Positions 46,190 to 57,545 of a stretch of 64,000 nt of DNA are shown one piece after another. The notes under the pieces were generated by a model. It was not told where the DNA came from. It did no database searches and saw only the letters and a program-made list of their open reading frames with translations. The position numbers were made by a program, and so were the translations under genes. Positions within the stretch are counted from its first letter, which is position 1. Each line of letters starts with the position of its first letter. The stretch comes from Cephalopachus bancanus (Eukaryota > Chordata > Mammalia > Primates > Tarsiidae), in contig JAPVLO010000179.1 in the NCBI GenBank assembly GCA_027257055.1, positions 868,001-932,000 of the forward strand. Direction: 5' to 3'.

Positions 46190-46450
46190 AATCCCGCCCC
46201 TTTGGGAGGCTGAGGTGAGTGGATTGCCTGAGCCTGCGGATTCGAGACCAGCCTGGGCAGCGAGACTTCATCTCTACAATAAATCAAAAAATCAGCCGGG
46301 CGTGGTAGCGCGCGCCTGTAGTTCCGGCTACTTGGAAGGCGGAAGCAGAAGGATCGCCGGAGCCTAGCAGGTCGAGGCTGCGGTGGCCGGGAGCGGCCAC
46401 CACTGCACTCCAATCTGGGCGACAGAGTGAGACTCCAACTCAAAAAAAAA
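46190..46450 (+). mobile_element. 5'-truncated Alu, plus strand
   Basis: Starts at AATCCCGCCCC and ends CTCCAACTC plus poly-A. Flanked by AAAAGAATTTCCATA on both sides, so truncation occurred at insertion. Confidence 0.9.
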
Positions 46451-46608
46451 AAGAATTTCCATAACTGCTCACTCCCATTCGTTCACCAGAAAGCTGTGGG
46501 AACTTTTAAATCACGGAGTAGCCATCAAATCTGGAAACATTGATACTACTATTTTGTGACATGGACTATGATAACAACGAACCATTGTTATGTATGTATT
46601 TGACCATT

Positions 46609-47375
46609 GTATTAGTTTCCTATTGCTGCTATAACAAATGACCATGAACTTAGTGACTTAAAAACAACACAAATTTATTACCTTATGGTTCTGGCAATCA
46701 CAAGTCCAAAATGGGTCTTACAAGGTAAAATCAAGGTGTCAACAGGGCTGTGTTCCCTCTGGAGGCTCCAGGGAAGAATTTGCTCTTGCCTTTTCCCTGC
46801 TTCTATTCCTCCATCTGCAAAGCACATCATGCTCCCCTCTGTTTCTTTCATCACACCTCCTCTCTCTCTTTTCTTTTTGAGTTGGAGTCTCACTCCATTG
46901 CCTAGGCTGAGTGTGCAGTGGCACACTCATGGCCACTCCAGCATCAACCTGCTGGGCTCTGATGATCCTTCCGCCCCAGTCTTCCAAGTAGCCGGAACTA
47001 CAGGCACACACTACCACACCCAGCTAATTTTTTTAAAAAACTTATTGTAGAGACGAGGTCTTGCCAAATTGCCCAGGCTGGTCTTGAACCCATGGTCTCA
47101 GGCAATCCCCTCACCTCGGCCTCCCAAAGTGCTGGGATTGAGCCACCGCACCCAGCCTCACATCTCCTCTCTCTAACTTTGACCCTCTTGTCTCCCTACT
47201 GTGAAGGTTGCTCCCTACTGTGAGGTCATCCAGGAAAATCTCCCCGTCTTGAGATACTTTACTTACTCACATCTGCCAAGTTCCTTCTGCTGTGTAAGGT
47301 CACATAGTCCCTGTATGGTTTGGGGATTGAGATGTGGACATCTTTGGGAGCCATGATTCTACCGTGTTATGCTTC
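46609..47375 (-). repeat. MLT1-type MaLR LTR, minus strand, split by an Alu
   Basis: TTAGTTTCCTATTGCTGCTA, ACACAAATTTATTACCTTAT before the Alu; AATCTCCCCGTCTTGAGATA, TTGAGATGTGGACATCTTTG and TGATTCTACCGTGTTATGC after it. Continuous MLT1 order in reverse. Confidence 0.78.
46872..47156 (-). mobile_element. Alu inside the MLT1 LTR, minus strand
   Basis: CTTTTTGAGTTGGAGTCTCA to GAGCCACCGCACCCAGCC. Flanks CACACCTCCTCTCTCT and CACATCTCCTCTCTCT. Confidence 0.9.
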
Positions 47376-48451
47376 CAGACTTGATGGTCACTCTATTGGG
47401 GCACTTAGGGATTACTAGTTTTGTCATCAGATGCTGAGTGGACAGTAATGAGACAACACAGCAAACATGCCGACTGCTTTTCTGACTCTCAAAACTCATG
47501 GTGGCTTGGGAAGGTTAGTGCGACAGGCACAGGCCTGACAAACATGAGGGAGATGGCTAAGGAGCATAAACCCAGTTACTCACTGCAAGCAGCTACCCTC
47601 CTGTTCCGCAGAGTGTGCTGTCCACGTGGGGGCGGCAGACAGACACTTCCTCAAGAAACTCCGGTGACTATGGAGACACAGCTAGAGCTCCCTGCAGACC
47701 CCAGGTGTTGCTTCCCTGGTTTTATGCACGCCCCTCCATTAGAGCACCCCGCACCTAAAACCTAACACCTGGCCCTTCTTCAGTGGACTGCCTTGGAGCT
47801 GACCCCAGAGAACCTGGGAATTTACACACATCCTTGACCCCTGACCCCTGACCACGAGATGGGAGTGGATATGAAAACTCTGCTTGTTGGCCTCGAGTGG
47901 GGAGGCTGCCCCTCTGGGGCTGACCGGCTTCCCTACTTGCCTGTCCTACTTCCCAACTCCCTGGCCTGTCTACTCTCCAGCCTGTCTCTGGTGTGACCCT
48001 TGCATGTGAAGCCTCTGCTTGGATTCTGCTTCTGGGCAGCTCAACCTTGGACACCCTCTGCATGAAACCTATAAAAACACAGAGAGGTGATCAGGCCAGC
48101 AAACTCTGCCTGTTGTCTTACTACACGATTGCCCGTCTTGAGCGGCACTGACTAGTAGAAACAGAAGTTGGTATAATTTCCAATTTCTTGGTAGCCACTG
48201 AGTAAAAAACAAACAGGTGGAATTTATTTGAATGATATTTTCTTAAACCAAATATAATCAAGATAGCATCGTTTCCATGTGCTGTCAGTATGAACTTTAA
48301 TAGATATTTTGCATTCGGTTTGTGTTTCACACTCACAGCGCATCTCAGTGAAAACTAACCCCACATCAAGTGACCAGTAACCACACGTGGCTTGCGGTCT
48401 CTCTGTTAGACAGTGCAGCTTCAGAGCATGGCTGTGTCAGAAGAGCATTTG
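47376..48451. other. intergenic sequence, nothing firmly recognised
   Basis: GC-richer 47600-48060 contains overlapping open frames on opposite strands (47421-47765 plus, 47755-48063 minus) with no motif. A CCTATAAAAACAC word at 48068 could be an LTR or promoter relic but stands alone. Confidence 0.4.
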
Positions 48452-48640
48452 GAGGCCGGGCTTGTTGGCTCAGCCTGTAATTCCAGCATTTTGGGAGGCC
48501 GAGGCGACAGGATTGCCTGAGCCCGCAGGTTTGAGACCCACCTGGGCAACTTGGCAAGACCTTGTCTCTACAACAAATCAAAAACTAACCAGGTGTGGTA
48601 GCGTGTGGCTGTAGTTCCAGCTACTTGGAAAATTAACGAG
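48452..48640 (+). mobile_element. 3'-truncated Alu, plus strand
   Basis: Good head (GGCCGGGCTTGTTGGCTCAG) but the element stops in the early right arm at GCTACTTGGAAAATTAACG, with no poly-A tail or target duplication visible. Confidence 0.82.
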
Positions 48641-49479
48641 GAAGGGTTTTGAGGTGGAGACTAGCTGCGCCTCCCTGAGTGCTGTCCAGAGAGGAGGGCA
48701 TCTAGGCCACAGGCCACATGCACTCTTTGCATCCTGCTGGAATCCCTGCTCACGTGACCTTCTGGTTCCCAGTGGCCTTCCCTTGCCGGTGTGCCCATGG
48801 GAAGAGGCTGACCTCCTCAGCCAGCTCCAGGCATCAGGTCCCTGCTACTGTTTCCATATGTAAGTGGCCTTTTAGCTTTCTCTGTCAGTTCAACATTTGG
48901 CTGTATGCGTGGTTAACCTGGGCCTGTCCTTGAGTGCATCTTCAGATAGTCAGGCTTCTGCTCCTGCAAGGAAGAATGTCAGCGCGCCTTTAGGAGGGAG
49001 GTGCATGTGCGGGGCTGCCAGTGCCTCCCCTTGGTTCATGCATCTGCTTGTCTGTCTTGCGCCCAGCCTCATCCAGAGCTCAGAATCTGCTTCACTAGTG
49101 CATGAACTTGCTGTGGTTCTCAGGCTAACAACGTGGGTTGATAGGTCCTTCAGTCTCTGGTCCCGGTTCAGATCTCGAGCCTTGTCTTTCCTCCTTCCGC
49201 TCTTGCCTCTAAGCCTTTGCATGTACTAGTCCCTTTGCCTGGAAGATCATCCTCCCTATACCCTGCTCACAACTCCAAGCCTTCTGTTTGTTAAGCATAG
49301 ACGTAAGTGGATCTAAATGCTTAAGTGCTTTTTTCTTTATTGGAGCTAAAGTAAAAGTATTATTATTTTGTAAATTGTGAACAAAAGCCCCTAGCTTCCA
49401 ACAATTTCTCTGGTGAAGGTGTCTTTAGCAATCTGAAACAGCTTTTGGAAATACAATGGAGACTTTTGGAAATATGCAT
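48641..49479. other. intergenic sequence, nothing recognised
   Basis: Open frame 48897-49229 is opposed by 48950-49222 on the other strand. No motif in either. Confidence 0.45.
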
Positions 49480-49850
49480 GTTAATTCTGAAATAAAGAAA
49501 AATCTGTTGTTATCAGTCTTGAGAATGAAGTTGGAAGATCAAAACATGAAGCAGAACAAATTGAAACGGTGACATCAGAAGGCCCGTTTGCGGCCAACTT
49601 AATTAGCAGAGGGCAATGGGCTCTAGGCCCAGAAGAAATTAGGCCAAGGGAAGCCGTGCTCTGGGAACATAAAAACAATTACGAAAAACCAATTATGACC
49701 TCCCGCCTGAGCCATAATTAAGGCATTAACAACCTCCCCCCAAGACCCCCGGCCTTTTTTCATCGGCACTGTGGCACTGATCTGCACAAAGCCAGTGAAA
49801 ACTTGGCAACTTGTGGACAATGGGACCTGAAGTTTTTATTTTTTGAAATG
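49480..49850. promoter_or_regulatory. candidate conserved noncoding element (enhancer-like), homeodomain-site cluster
   Basis: This block resembles no repeat and carries at least six ATTA cores in about 135 bases: TTAATTAG at 49599-49606, AATTAG near 49637, CAATTACG near 49676, CCAATTATG near 49689, ATAATTAAGG near 49714 and CATTAAC near 49723. GC-rich words such as GGCCCGTTTGCGGCC lie between. Such composition is typical of deeply conserved developmental enhancers, which are common in the gene-poor flanks of genes. The boundaries and the function are inference; I could not compare species. Confidence 0.4.
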
Positions 49851-50685
49851 TATTTCTAGGCCAGGATAAATCCGTGAAGCTTCTCGTATTTTCAGAACTG
49901 ATGCCAAAATAAAAGGGTGACTCAAAATCTCATGTGGTTTATATCCGTTGATTTGGACTGTTCACTGATTCACTCTTTTTGCAAAGGTTTTGAGGCAGTC
50001 TGATGCTTTGGATGAGGAAGCACACAGGACTTTGGATGTCACCTCAAGGCTCCTCCCTGGAGCAGTGCTGGGGAGAGAGCAGGAGCTTAATAAATACAAG
50101 CGGCTGGTTGCAAGGACAGCTGTACTTCTGAAATACACACATTGAAGGATACTCGGTTGACACAGACCACTGGCGGGTACAGGGCCAGGACTCAGGAGGA
50201 ATGATGTCTAACCAAGTCCTGCAAGGCTCCCAGGGAGCCAAGGCATCCCCTACTCTGGGCACTGTGCCTGCGCTGTGCAGGACTTCTGTGATAGAGTGCC
50301 AAGCAGATGAGAAAGGACAGAGCCGCTTTCTCTAGGCAGCGCATTTACAGACTCCATCAACTAGCAAACAAGGAGGAAAATGAACCAGCAGAACCTTTCC
50401 AAAGGGGACACTTGCCCCTCAGATGGTCTCGCGATCGCCACCCACTCCCAAGGTCCTGGGCAGCTCTGGCTGGAAGCCTAGCTCTGCACTTGGATGGTTG
50501 CAACTCTCCCACCAAGCTCTGCCCCGCCCCACTTTGTTTCTTTTCTACTTTAGGTAAATGTTAAGACTTTTAATCAATGTAAGGAACATCTGTAATAACA
50601 AATACTCAATACAAATACTCAAAATATATATTTTAATAGTCTCAATTAAGGCATCAAATACTTAAAGTTGCAAATACTCAGAAAG
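49851..50685. other. intergenic sequence, nothing recognised
   Basis: Unique sequence. Open frame 50307-50564 has no motif. Confidence 0.45.
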
Positions 50686-51088
50686 GGAGAAATGGAGGTG
50701 GGAGGGGGAAGAGAGGGAGAGATGCAGAGAGAGGGAGAGACGCAGAGAGAGAGAGAGAGAGAGAGATATAGAGAGACAGAGACAGACACAGAGACACAGA
50801 GAGGGAGAGACACACAGAGACGCAGAGAGAGAGGGAGAGACACAGAGAGAGGGAGAGACACGGAGAGAGGGAGAGATACAGAGAGACAGAGAGAGACACA
50901 AAGAGGGAGGGAGAGATATATATAGAGAGAGGGAGATATGCAGAGAGAGGGAGGAGGAAGAAAGAGGGGGGAGAGATGCCAAGAGATAGAGAGAGACACA
51001 GAGAGACAGGGAGAGAAACAGAGAGAGGGGAGAGATACATATAGAGCAGGAGAGGGAGAGATGCAGAGAGAGGGGGAGGGAGGGAAAG
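50686..51088 (+). repeat. long GAGA/GACA-rich purine tract
   Basis: About 400 bases almost entirely of GAGA, GACA and GGGA units, with period-like modules such as GAGACACAGAGAGAGG. All long open frames here (Arg/Glu-rich forward, Leu/Ser-rich reverse) come from repeat composition. Confidence 0.95.
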
Positions 51089-52231
51089 TGATTTATTCAG
51101 TTTCTGAATTTATCAGCTGTAAACAGCATCTATTAACTCCCCGTTATGGAGGTGAGGATTTTGTGTTCCAGCATCACCTCAGCTTCACTTCCCCCTCTCT
51201 TCATCCTCTCATTCTACACTTTTTGGTTAAACTTACACTAACCAAGGTTTGTTATATTATACTTCAATTTTTCGTGTTGCCACCTCCCGTGGTCCTGACT
51301 TTTTGAAGTTCTTCCATCCTCCACACTTGGTTTGGGCTTTTTGTCGTGCATTTACTAGTATCCAAAAGGCTTTTGGAGAAGTGTGTCATCATATACTGTA
51401 TCCAGACGACTTTTAAAAATCCAGTCAGTCATAAGTCATTTATTTTTTGTCTCTTACGATTGAGAATGATATTAAATATCAGCATATTGAAACTCTCTTT
51501 TCCCAAGCCGCTTATATGAAATTATAGTCTTAAAGAGACTTCTTTTCGACACCCCACATTAGAAAACATACTATCTAGCCCTGGAGTGGGTCCGAATACT
51601 TGAGATTCTTTCTGTATGGCTGTGCTATACCCTCGACTAAACTGTGTAAAATCATAAAACTGCCCTTCCTTGGTATTACCAGCTTGTGAATAACTGTTTG
51701 AAAGCCCCATTCCCTTGTCCAGACAGGAGAGTCCAGCCAGCAATGTTCAGACAGAAGAGTAAACAACGTTGGTTCTGTGCCTGAAATTTGAACGTATCCC
51801 TTGAGGAGTGGTGACCCTTATGGACTTGTGATGGGCAGTACATGGATCCAACTGCCTCTAGGCTGGGCTCACTGGCATGGGAGGCCATGAATGGTAGTGT
51901 CCCCTACGTAGAGACTGTGAAGCACATTTTCCAGTCTATGTCATGAGTCACATTACAATAGGTACCTAAACAAAGATGTCTGCTCTTGCCACGTCAGCTT
52001 TTAGTGGCTAACAGAATAAAATGGGCACCACACACTTCTCCTTCAAGAGGGGCCATGTCTGTATATACAGGTGATGATTCACCCTCTGCTCGTGAGTAGC
52101 TTTGTCCAACTGTCAGGCACAGTATCGTCTAGCAAGTACATGTAATTGCTTTCCCACATTATCTACCACTGACTTCATATCATCCTCTGCTGCGTTCTCT
52201 GATAAAGGGATCTTCTTATTTTCATTTATTT
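51089..52231. other. intergenic sequence, possible unassigned old repeat
   Basis: Overlapping minus-strand frames at 51522-51888 have some coding-like character but no motif I recognise. An old retroviral internal fragment is possible, not shown. Confidence 0.35.
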
Positions 52232-52232
52232 A

Positions 52233-52519
52233 TATTTTTTTTGAGTTGGAGTCTCACTCTGTCGCCCAGATAGGAGTTCAGTGGCCACTCCCGGCCACCG
52301 CAGCCTCGACCTGCTGGGCTCCGGCGATCCTTCCACCTCAGCCTTCCAAGTAGCTGGAACTACAGGTGTGCACTACCACGCCCGGCTAATTTTTGATTTA
52401 TTGTAGAGATGAGGTCTCGCCAAGTTGCCCAGGCGGGTCTCGAACCCGCGGGCTCAGGCAATCCACTCACCTCAGCCTCCCAAAGGCGCGGGATTACAGG
52501 CTGAGCCACCAAGCCCGGC
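52233..52519 (-). mobile_element. Alu, young type, minus strand
   Basis: TTTTTTTTGAGTTGGAGTCT to GCTGAGCCACCAAGCCCGGC. Flanked by TATTTTCATTT words. Confidence 0.92.
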
Positions 52520-52529
52520 TATTTTCATT

Positions 52530-52640
52530 TTTAAACTTTATTTTATTAGAGAGATGTGGGGTACAAGTCAGCGTTAGGTACATAAGTAGTCTAGCCTCCA
52601 ACTGGTCCTCACTTCCCCTGGTTTAGAACCAGGCACCCAA
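52530..52640 (-). mobile_element. L1 3' end (GTGGGGTACA type), minus strand
   Basis: TTTATTTTATTAGAGAGATG, GTGGGGTACAAGTCAGCGTT, AGGTACATAAGTAG: a ~110-bp truncated copy. Confidence 0.75.
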
Positions 52641-53758
52641 ATAAAGGGCTTTTGTTTAAACGTAGTTTTTCTTTCTTCTTCTGAGCATGACATTTACTGT
52701 GAAGTTTAACACTACTTTCCCAAGCTTCTCAAGAATCCTGGGACTTACACTTACTTTTACTAAATACAATTTTGCTAAATGCAATTTCAAAATGTCGTTT
52801 TGTTCTTTTTCCTCTGCATAAACAACAGATTTTTTTTTTTTGAACTGGAAATTATTATTTCGAACTTTTTCTAAAGGAATTTATTGAGCTTCTCAAAGAG
52901 ATCCCAGGGCCTTAAAATGGCATGACAGCTTCAGTGGTTTTATGCTTTCCTTTGGCAAAGTCTATGACAGACAACCCAGAAATGTCCAGATCCAGTGTTG
53001 CCATCTTAAGCAAAATTACCCCAGTTGAGGATTCTCTTGTGCCATAATCTATACAAATGTACTGAAGTTGTGTTCAAAATTTGCTTTTGCACCATTCTTC
53101 TGAGTTGTATTAGCATTACTGTTTTCAAAATACAAGTTTTATACTTGATGAGTCACTTTCAAATTGCTGCTCCATATTTGTGATTTGTAAATATGAGATA
53201 CACAATAGAAATAACAAAAAGCTCCCATTTAATGAGCAGAAACAACCAAAATAACATGAAACTCTGCTAGCAAAGACAAGCTGTAGGCAGTAACTGAGAT
53301 GGCCTGACCAACGGTCTTTGAAGCCAAGGGAGTTTTTAGAATATGTGGGATTTCTTTGAAAATTGGAATTAATTTTACATTCAAAATTTGAATGTATATA
53401 AACAGATTCTTCTATTTTGTTCTCAGAAACTGACCAACTGCTCATAGAGTCATTGGCAGACCACCAGAGGCTGCCAGTCATCCGAGGACCACAAGTTGAA
53501 AAGCACTGCTCTGCGTCAAAGTGTCACAGTAAATATCTACCCAGCACCAGAATTCTCTAACTCTTGCTTTGCTGTGAAGCCTGGAGCTCCATGGCAATAC
53601 CAGATCTCTTTTTGGGGGCTGATACTAAAGGCCCTGACAAGTCTTCCCATGCATCAGTCAACCAGCAAGTACATAGTATCTCAGAAAGAAGCCAAACCTT
53701 AGCCAGAGTCAGGAGAGAAGGAACGATGAACCAGGAGGACCCCCATCCCTCAGAGCAT
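52641..53758. other. intergenic sequence with a possible hAT terminal fragment
   Basis: At 53450-53520, in reverse, GAGCAGTGCTTTTCAACTTG and TGGTCCTCGGATGACTGG resemble the ends of old hAT-Charlie-type DNA transposons. The adjoining minus-strand frame 53125-53481 (118 codons) shows no domain. Confidence 0.35.
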
Positions 53759-53850
53759 CAATCTCTCTGAGCATCAGTTCCCTCATACATAAAATACAGA
53801 CAGTCATGTCACCCTTATGGGACTGTTGGAAAGAATATGCTAATTGATTT
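53759..53850 (+). repeat. MIR fragment
   Basis: GAGCATCAGTTCCCTCATAC, AAAATACAGACAG and CTTATGGGACTGTTGGAAAG match the MIR 3' half (cctcagtttcctcatctgtaaaatg). Confidence 0.55.
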
Positions 53851-54444
53851 TTTTAAGTTTATTATTACTGGCCGGGCTCGGTGCCTCAGCCTGTAATCCC
53901 ATCACTTTGGGAGGCCAAGGCGAGTGGATTGCCTGAGTCCACTGGTTCAAGATCAGCCCAGGCAACTTGGCAAGACCTCATCTCTACAATACATCAAAAA
54001 TTAGCCAGGCATGGCAGCACGCACCTGTAGTTCCGGCTACTTGGAAGGCTGAGGGGGGAGGATCGCCGGAGCCCAGCAGGTCGATGCTGGGGTGGCCGTG
54101 AGCATGTCACTGCACTCCAGCCTGGACAACGGAGTAAGGCTTCAACTCAAAAAAAAAAAATTATGATGATGATGATTTTGAGTCTGGGTCTTGCTCTGTT
54201 GCCAAGGCTGGAGTCCAGTGGCATGATCACGGCTCACCATAGCCTGGACCTCCTGGGCTCAAGTGATTCTTCCACCTCAGCCTCCCAAATAGCTGGGACT
54301 ACAGGTGCTAATTTTTTTGATTTTATGTTGAGATGAGGTCTTGCTATGTTGCTAGGCTGTTTTTGAACTCCTGGGCTGTTTTGATCCTCCTGCCTCAGCC
54401 TCCCAAAGCCCTGAGATTACAGGTGTGGGCCACCATACCCAGCC
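53851..54444 (-). mobile_element. older Alu, minus strand, split by a plus-strand Alu
   Basis: The tail starts near 53851, and the body runs 54168-54444 (GAGTCTGGGTCTTGCTCTG to CACCATACCCAGCC). The outer duplication AGAATATGCTAATTGA / AGAATATACTAATTGA (53832 and 54445) brackets both elements. Confidence 0.85.
53870..54158 (+). mobile_element. Alu inserted in the tail of the older Alu
   Basis: GGCCGGGCTCGGTGCCTCAG to CTTCAACTC and poly-A. Head-on to its host Alu, giving an inverted pair with almost no spacer. Confidence 0.9.
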
Positions 54445-55261
54445 AGAATATACTAATTGAGATGTCAGTCATTGTATTCCTAATACAGAGACTAGCATAT
54501 CTCAGGGACTTGGTAATTAGTCGTTGTAACCATCTTGTGTCCTATAGCAGTCAGAAAGATGGTATATAAAAAGTTAAGATACTTGACACCACAGTAATGG
54601 ATGTAAACTTGGTAATTACGATTCAGAAGGGCAGAGGAAATACTTAAATAGCCTCTAGAAACAATTTATAGAGGCTTGAGAAACAGCCACAGCTCATCGC
54701 CTACTCCACAGAGCTCAAAAAAGTGGGCTCATTCTTTTTCAGCCTCATTGTGATTCTGAATCCGAAAGTTTCAGCTTCACAAAAGCGATGCTCCTTCTGG
54801 CCCCAGTTTCCTCTTTTATGCGACAGTCATTTACCCATCCTGACCCTCCTCAAGGATTTTGTGTTTGCATTTCTCTGCTGCTATTTATGGTGCTGGTTAG
54901 GTTCATGAGTGGAGGGGAGCTATTAACGTGGAATAAGGGAAAAGATAGAAAAAGACCTGGAATGCAGGAGAAGGTTGGAGGTGGGTGGAGATATGGGGAA
55001 TTGAAAATCAGCATGGGCTGTGGGGAATTGTGGGGTAAGATAGAAACAAGACTGGTAGTCACCTTGAAATTGGGAACTCCAGGGATTTGGATGGGTAAAA
55101 AGGTTTCTAGTTGTTGTTGTGTGTTATGCAATTTAATGTCGGCAGGGGGGTTGATTTATGTTTCTTTTGGATGTGACATTATGCTGATGTTTTATGGTAG
55201 ATTGCAAATGTTGCCACAGTCTTTTTCATTCATGTCTGGGCACTCCACAGCATAATACTGC
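54445..55261. other. intergenic sequence, nothing recognised
   Basis: Open frame 54788-55255 (155 codons from an ATG) has no domain, is opposed by another frame at 54850-55131 and shows no splice context. Probably chance. Confidence 0.4.
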
Positions 55262-55686
55262 CGCTCCCCTATCAAGAGGTGACATCTAGTTTTTCACCTC
55301 TTGAATCCGGGGTTGGCCACCTGACTTGGTTTGGCCCATGGGACGTTCGCAGACGTGTGGCAAGCAGAGGTTTGCAAAGTGAGTGCATATGGGGACTTGC
55401 TCTTGGAAACCCTTGGACCTTGTGAAGGAGCCTGCCTTGGCTGCTAGATAAGGATGACATGACCTGGTTTTCTCCGTGGGCCCTGCCAATAGCCAACCAC
55501 TGCTAGCTACATGAGGCCACCAACTGCCAGCTGACTCCACACATGTGTAAGTGCTGCTGTGATTACACAGAGCAGAGCCCAGTTATCCTAGTGAGCTTAG
55601 CTCAAGTGCAAACAAACAGATGGTTGTTTTGAGCTACCAAGATTTAGGAGGGTTTGTTATGCAGCAAAACCCAACAGTTACAGACA
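55262..55686 (+). repeat. MaLR-like LTR (MLT1 group?)
   Basis: GACATCTAGTTTTTCACCTC, GGTTTGGCCCATGGGACG, GCCCTGCCAATAGCCAACCA and the end GAGCTACCAAGATTTAGGAG...GTTATGCAGCAAAACCCAAC follow an old MaLR-type LTR. The subfamily is uncertain. Confidence 0.5.
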
Positions 55687-56539
55687 GGAACAAGAATTTT
55701 CAGTATTCCACGTTTGTTAGGTGATAGTGATGCATGCCTGGGGTTGAGTTAGTGCTCAACAATTAGTATCCACAAAAGAGCAGCTGCAGTTAATTACACA
55801 GGGAATCAACACTGGAGAATTGTAGCAATGTGAGTGTCCCTGGAGGTATGCTACTGCAACCTTCCTCTGATACAGAGATCCTTGACACCATGCCCAGCTG
55901 GCTCTGCTCTGGCTGATGGCTTCCGGTGGCAGAGACTCCCCCAGCTCTCCCTGGTAGTCCATCTCACTTAGAGAGTTCGGGCTAGTGGCATGTTCTTTAC
56001 TGTATTTAGCCAAATGCAGCAGCCTTGCAGATGAGGAAGGTATTCTGCTTTTAGAGCGATCCTGAGTCCAGAGGAGATGTGAGGCAGAGAGAGATCAATA
56101 CTCCTTTGAGTTCCTTTTTACCATGCCCCATCCTCTGCCCTGAAGACATCTGCTGGGTTTCTGAACTGTGAGAGACTTTTCCCTTGGGATGACTCGGTTA
56201 GTTAGCTGGGTTGGGATGGTTCAGTTAGCACCTATCCAAGGGTGTAAAGACTGGGAATCTGTGTGGTTATGGAGCAGAAGAGGCTAAGAAAGGAAGACCA
56301 AAGGTGTGGGCACAGGACAAGCAAAGCAGGAGGCTGAATGAGGTGTGCATGATGAGATGTAAAATGGGAGGAGATAAGGTATGGCGTGGTATACTGTATG
56401 TGTGTGTGTAGAGGAGGGATACACACTCAGTAAGTATGCTGTGGCATGATTTTCTTTGCTCAAGGGACAATTTTCACAAGCATTGTGACAATAGGAAGTT
56501 GGCCTGGGTCAACTACTGTCCTCAAGATCAAATAGTGAG
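55687..56539. other. intergenic sequence, nothing recognised
   Basis: Unique sequence. Confidence 0.5.
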
Positions 56540-56740
56540 ATGAGTGAGCTTGTCATTCATTCATTCCTTCATTATTCATCAAATATTTATCTAGGTTCTG
56601 AGGATGCAGGGACCAAAATTTGAAAAGTATCTGAACTCCTGAAACGTCTATTCTAGAGGGAGAAATCAATAAACAAGTTATTATACAACATAATTTTGGG
56701 TACATAAAGCAGAGTGAGGGAGTGTAAAGTGTTTAATACT
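56540..56740 (-). repeat. L2-like LINE fragment
   Basis: TCATTCATTCATTCCTTCAT, CATCAAATATTTATCTAGG, TCTGAGGATGCAGGGACCAA and CAATAAACAAGTTATTATAC match the reverse 3' end of L2. Confidence 0.5.
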
Positions 56741-57429
56741 GTTACTGAACACTTAGGGCTTCAGTCAGGGTCCTGTTCCTAGCTTCACAAAAAGCCAATC
56801 ACTGAGACAATGAGTATTGCCATGGAAGAATGCTTTATTTGGGTGATATTAACCAAGGAGAATTCTCAAATCCATCTCCCTTTCCCACTGAAGTCAGGGG
56901 TTTATATAGTGGGGCAGGAAAGTAGGAAACAGGAACTTGGGAGGGGTAAGGAAGAGGAGTTGGAAAACAGGAGGGATCTGGCACCTCATCATCTGGATGC
57001 AGTGATCTGGTGAATTTCAGTTCCCTGATACTATAGGCCAGAGGGCTGGTTCCCTGAGAAAGGAACTCAGATAAAAGAAAGTTTAAATCTTTAAGGTCAG
57101 GTGCCTGAGGAGGTGCTGTTTGAACAGAATCCTGACTTAGTGAAGGTGCAGCAGGTAGAGATTCTGGCAAATGTAAAGGCCCCCAAGTGCTTGGTAGAAG
57201 ATGTAGTTAGGCCGTGATGGGACTTGGTGATCTGTAGCAGAATAGGGAGCCAGATGGCTGCCTATCACCTGCAGGGCCTCCTAGGCTATGGAAGCCACTT
57301 GCATTTGGTTTGTGGCAAGTGGAATGAGAAGCCTTCAAAGACAGAGGGCAGGGGGATGACTTGATCAGATTTTCATCCCTACAGGATCCTCTGAAAGGGG
57401 GAGCCTTGGAAAGACAGGACTGGATCTGG

Positions 57430-57545
57430 AAGCTAGAACAGTGGCTCCACTAGGGTGATTTTTATGAGTAGCTTAACCTCTCTGAGTCCCAGAGTTTTTG
57501 TCTGTACATTGGTGACAGTAGTAATACACTTACCTACAAATGCTA
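57430..57545 (+). repeat. MIR fragment
   Basis: AGCTTAACCTCTCTGAGTCC, then GTCTGTACATTGGTGACAGT and AATACACTTACC match the MIR 3' half. Confidence 0.55.

Noticed and set aside
48060..48120. TATAAAAA-like promoter and short transcript
   Set aside because: CCTATAAAAACAC is isolated, with no initiator, ORF or LTR end that I can define nearby.
50646..51306. Several 85-122 codon frames in the GAGA tract
   Set aside because: Pure products of the GAGA/GACA repeat, with Arg-Glu or Leu-Ser monotony on opposite strands.
53125..53481. 118-codon minus-strand ORF
   Set aside because: No recognisable domain and adjacent to a hAT-like end. Could be transposon DNA, but not supportable as a gene.
54788..55255. 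155-codon plus-strand ORF
   Set aside because: No motif, an opposing frame on the other strand, and no splice or promoter context. A chance frame is most likely.
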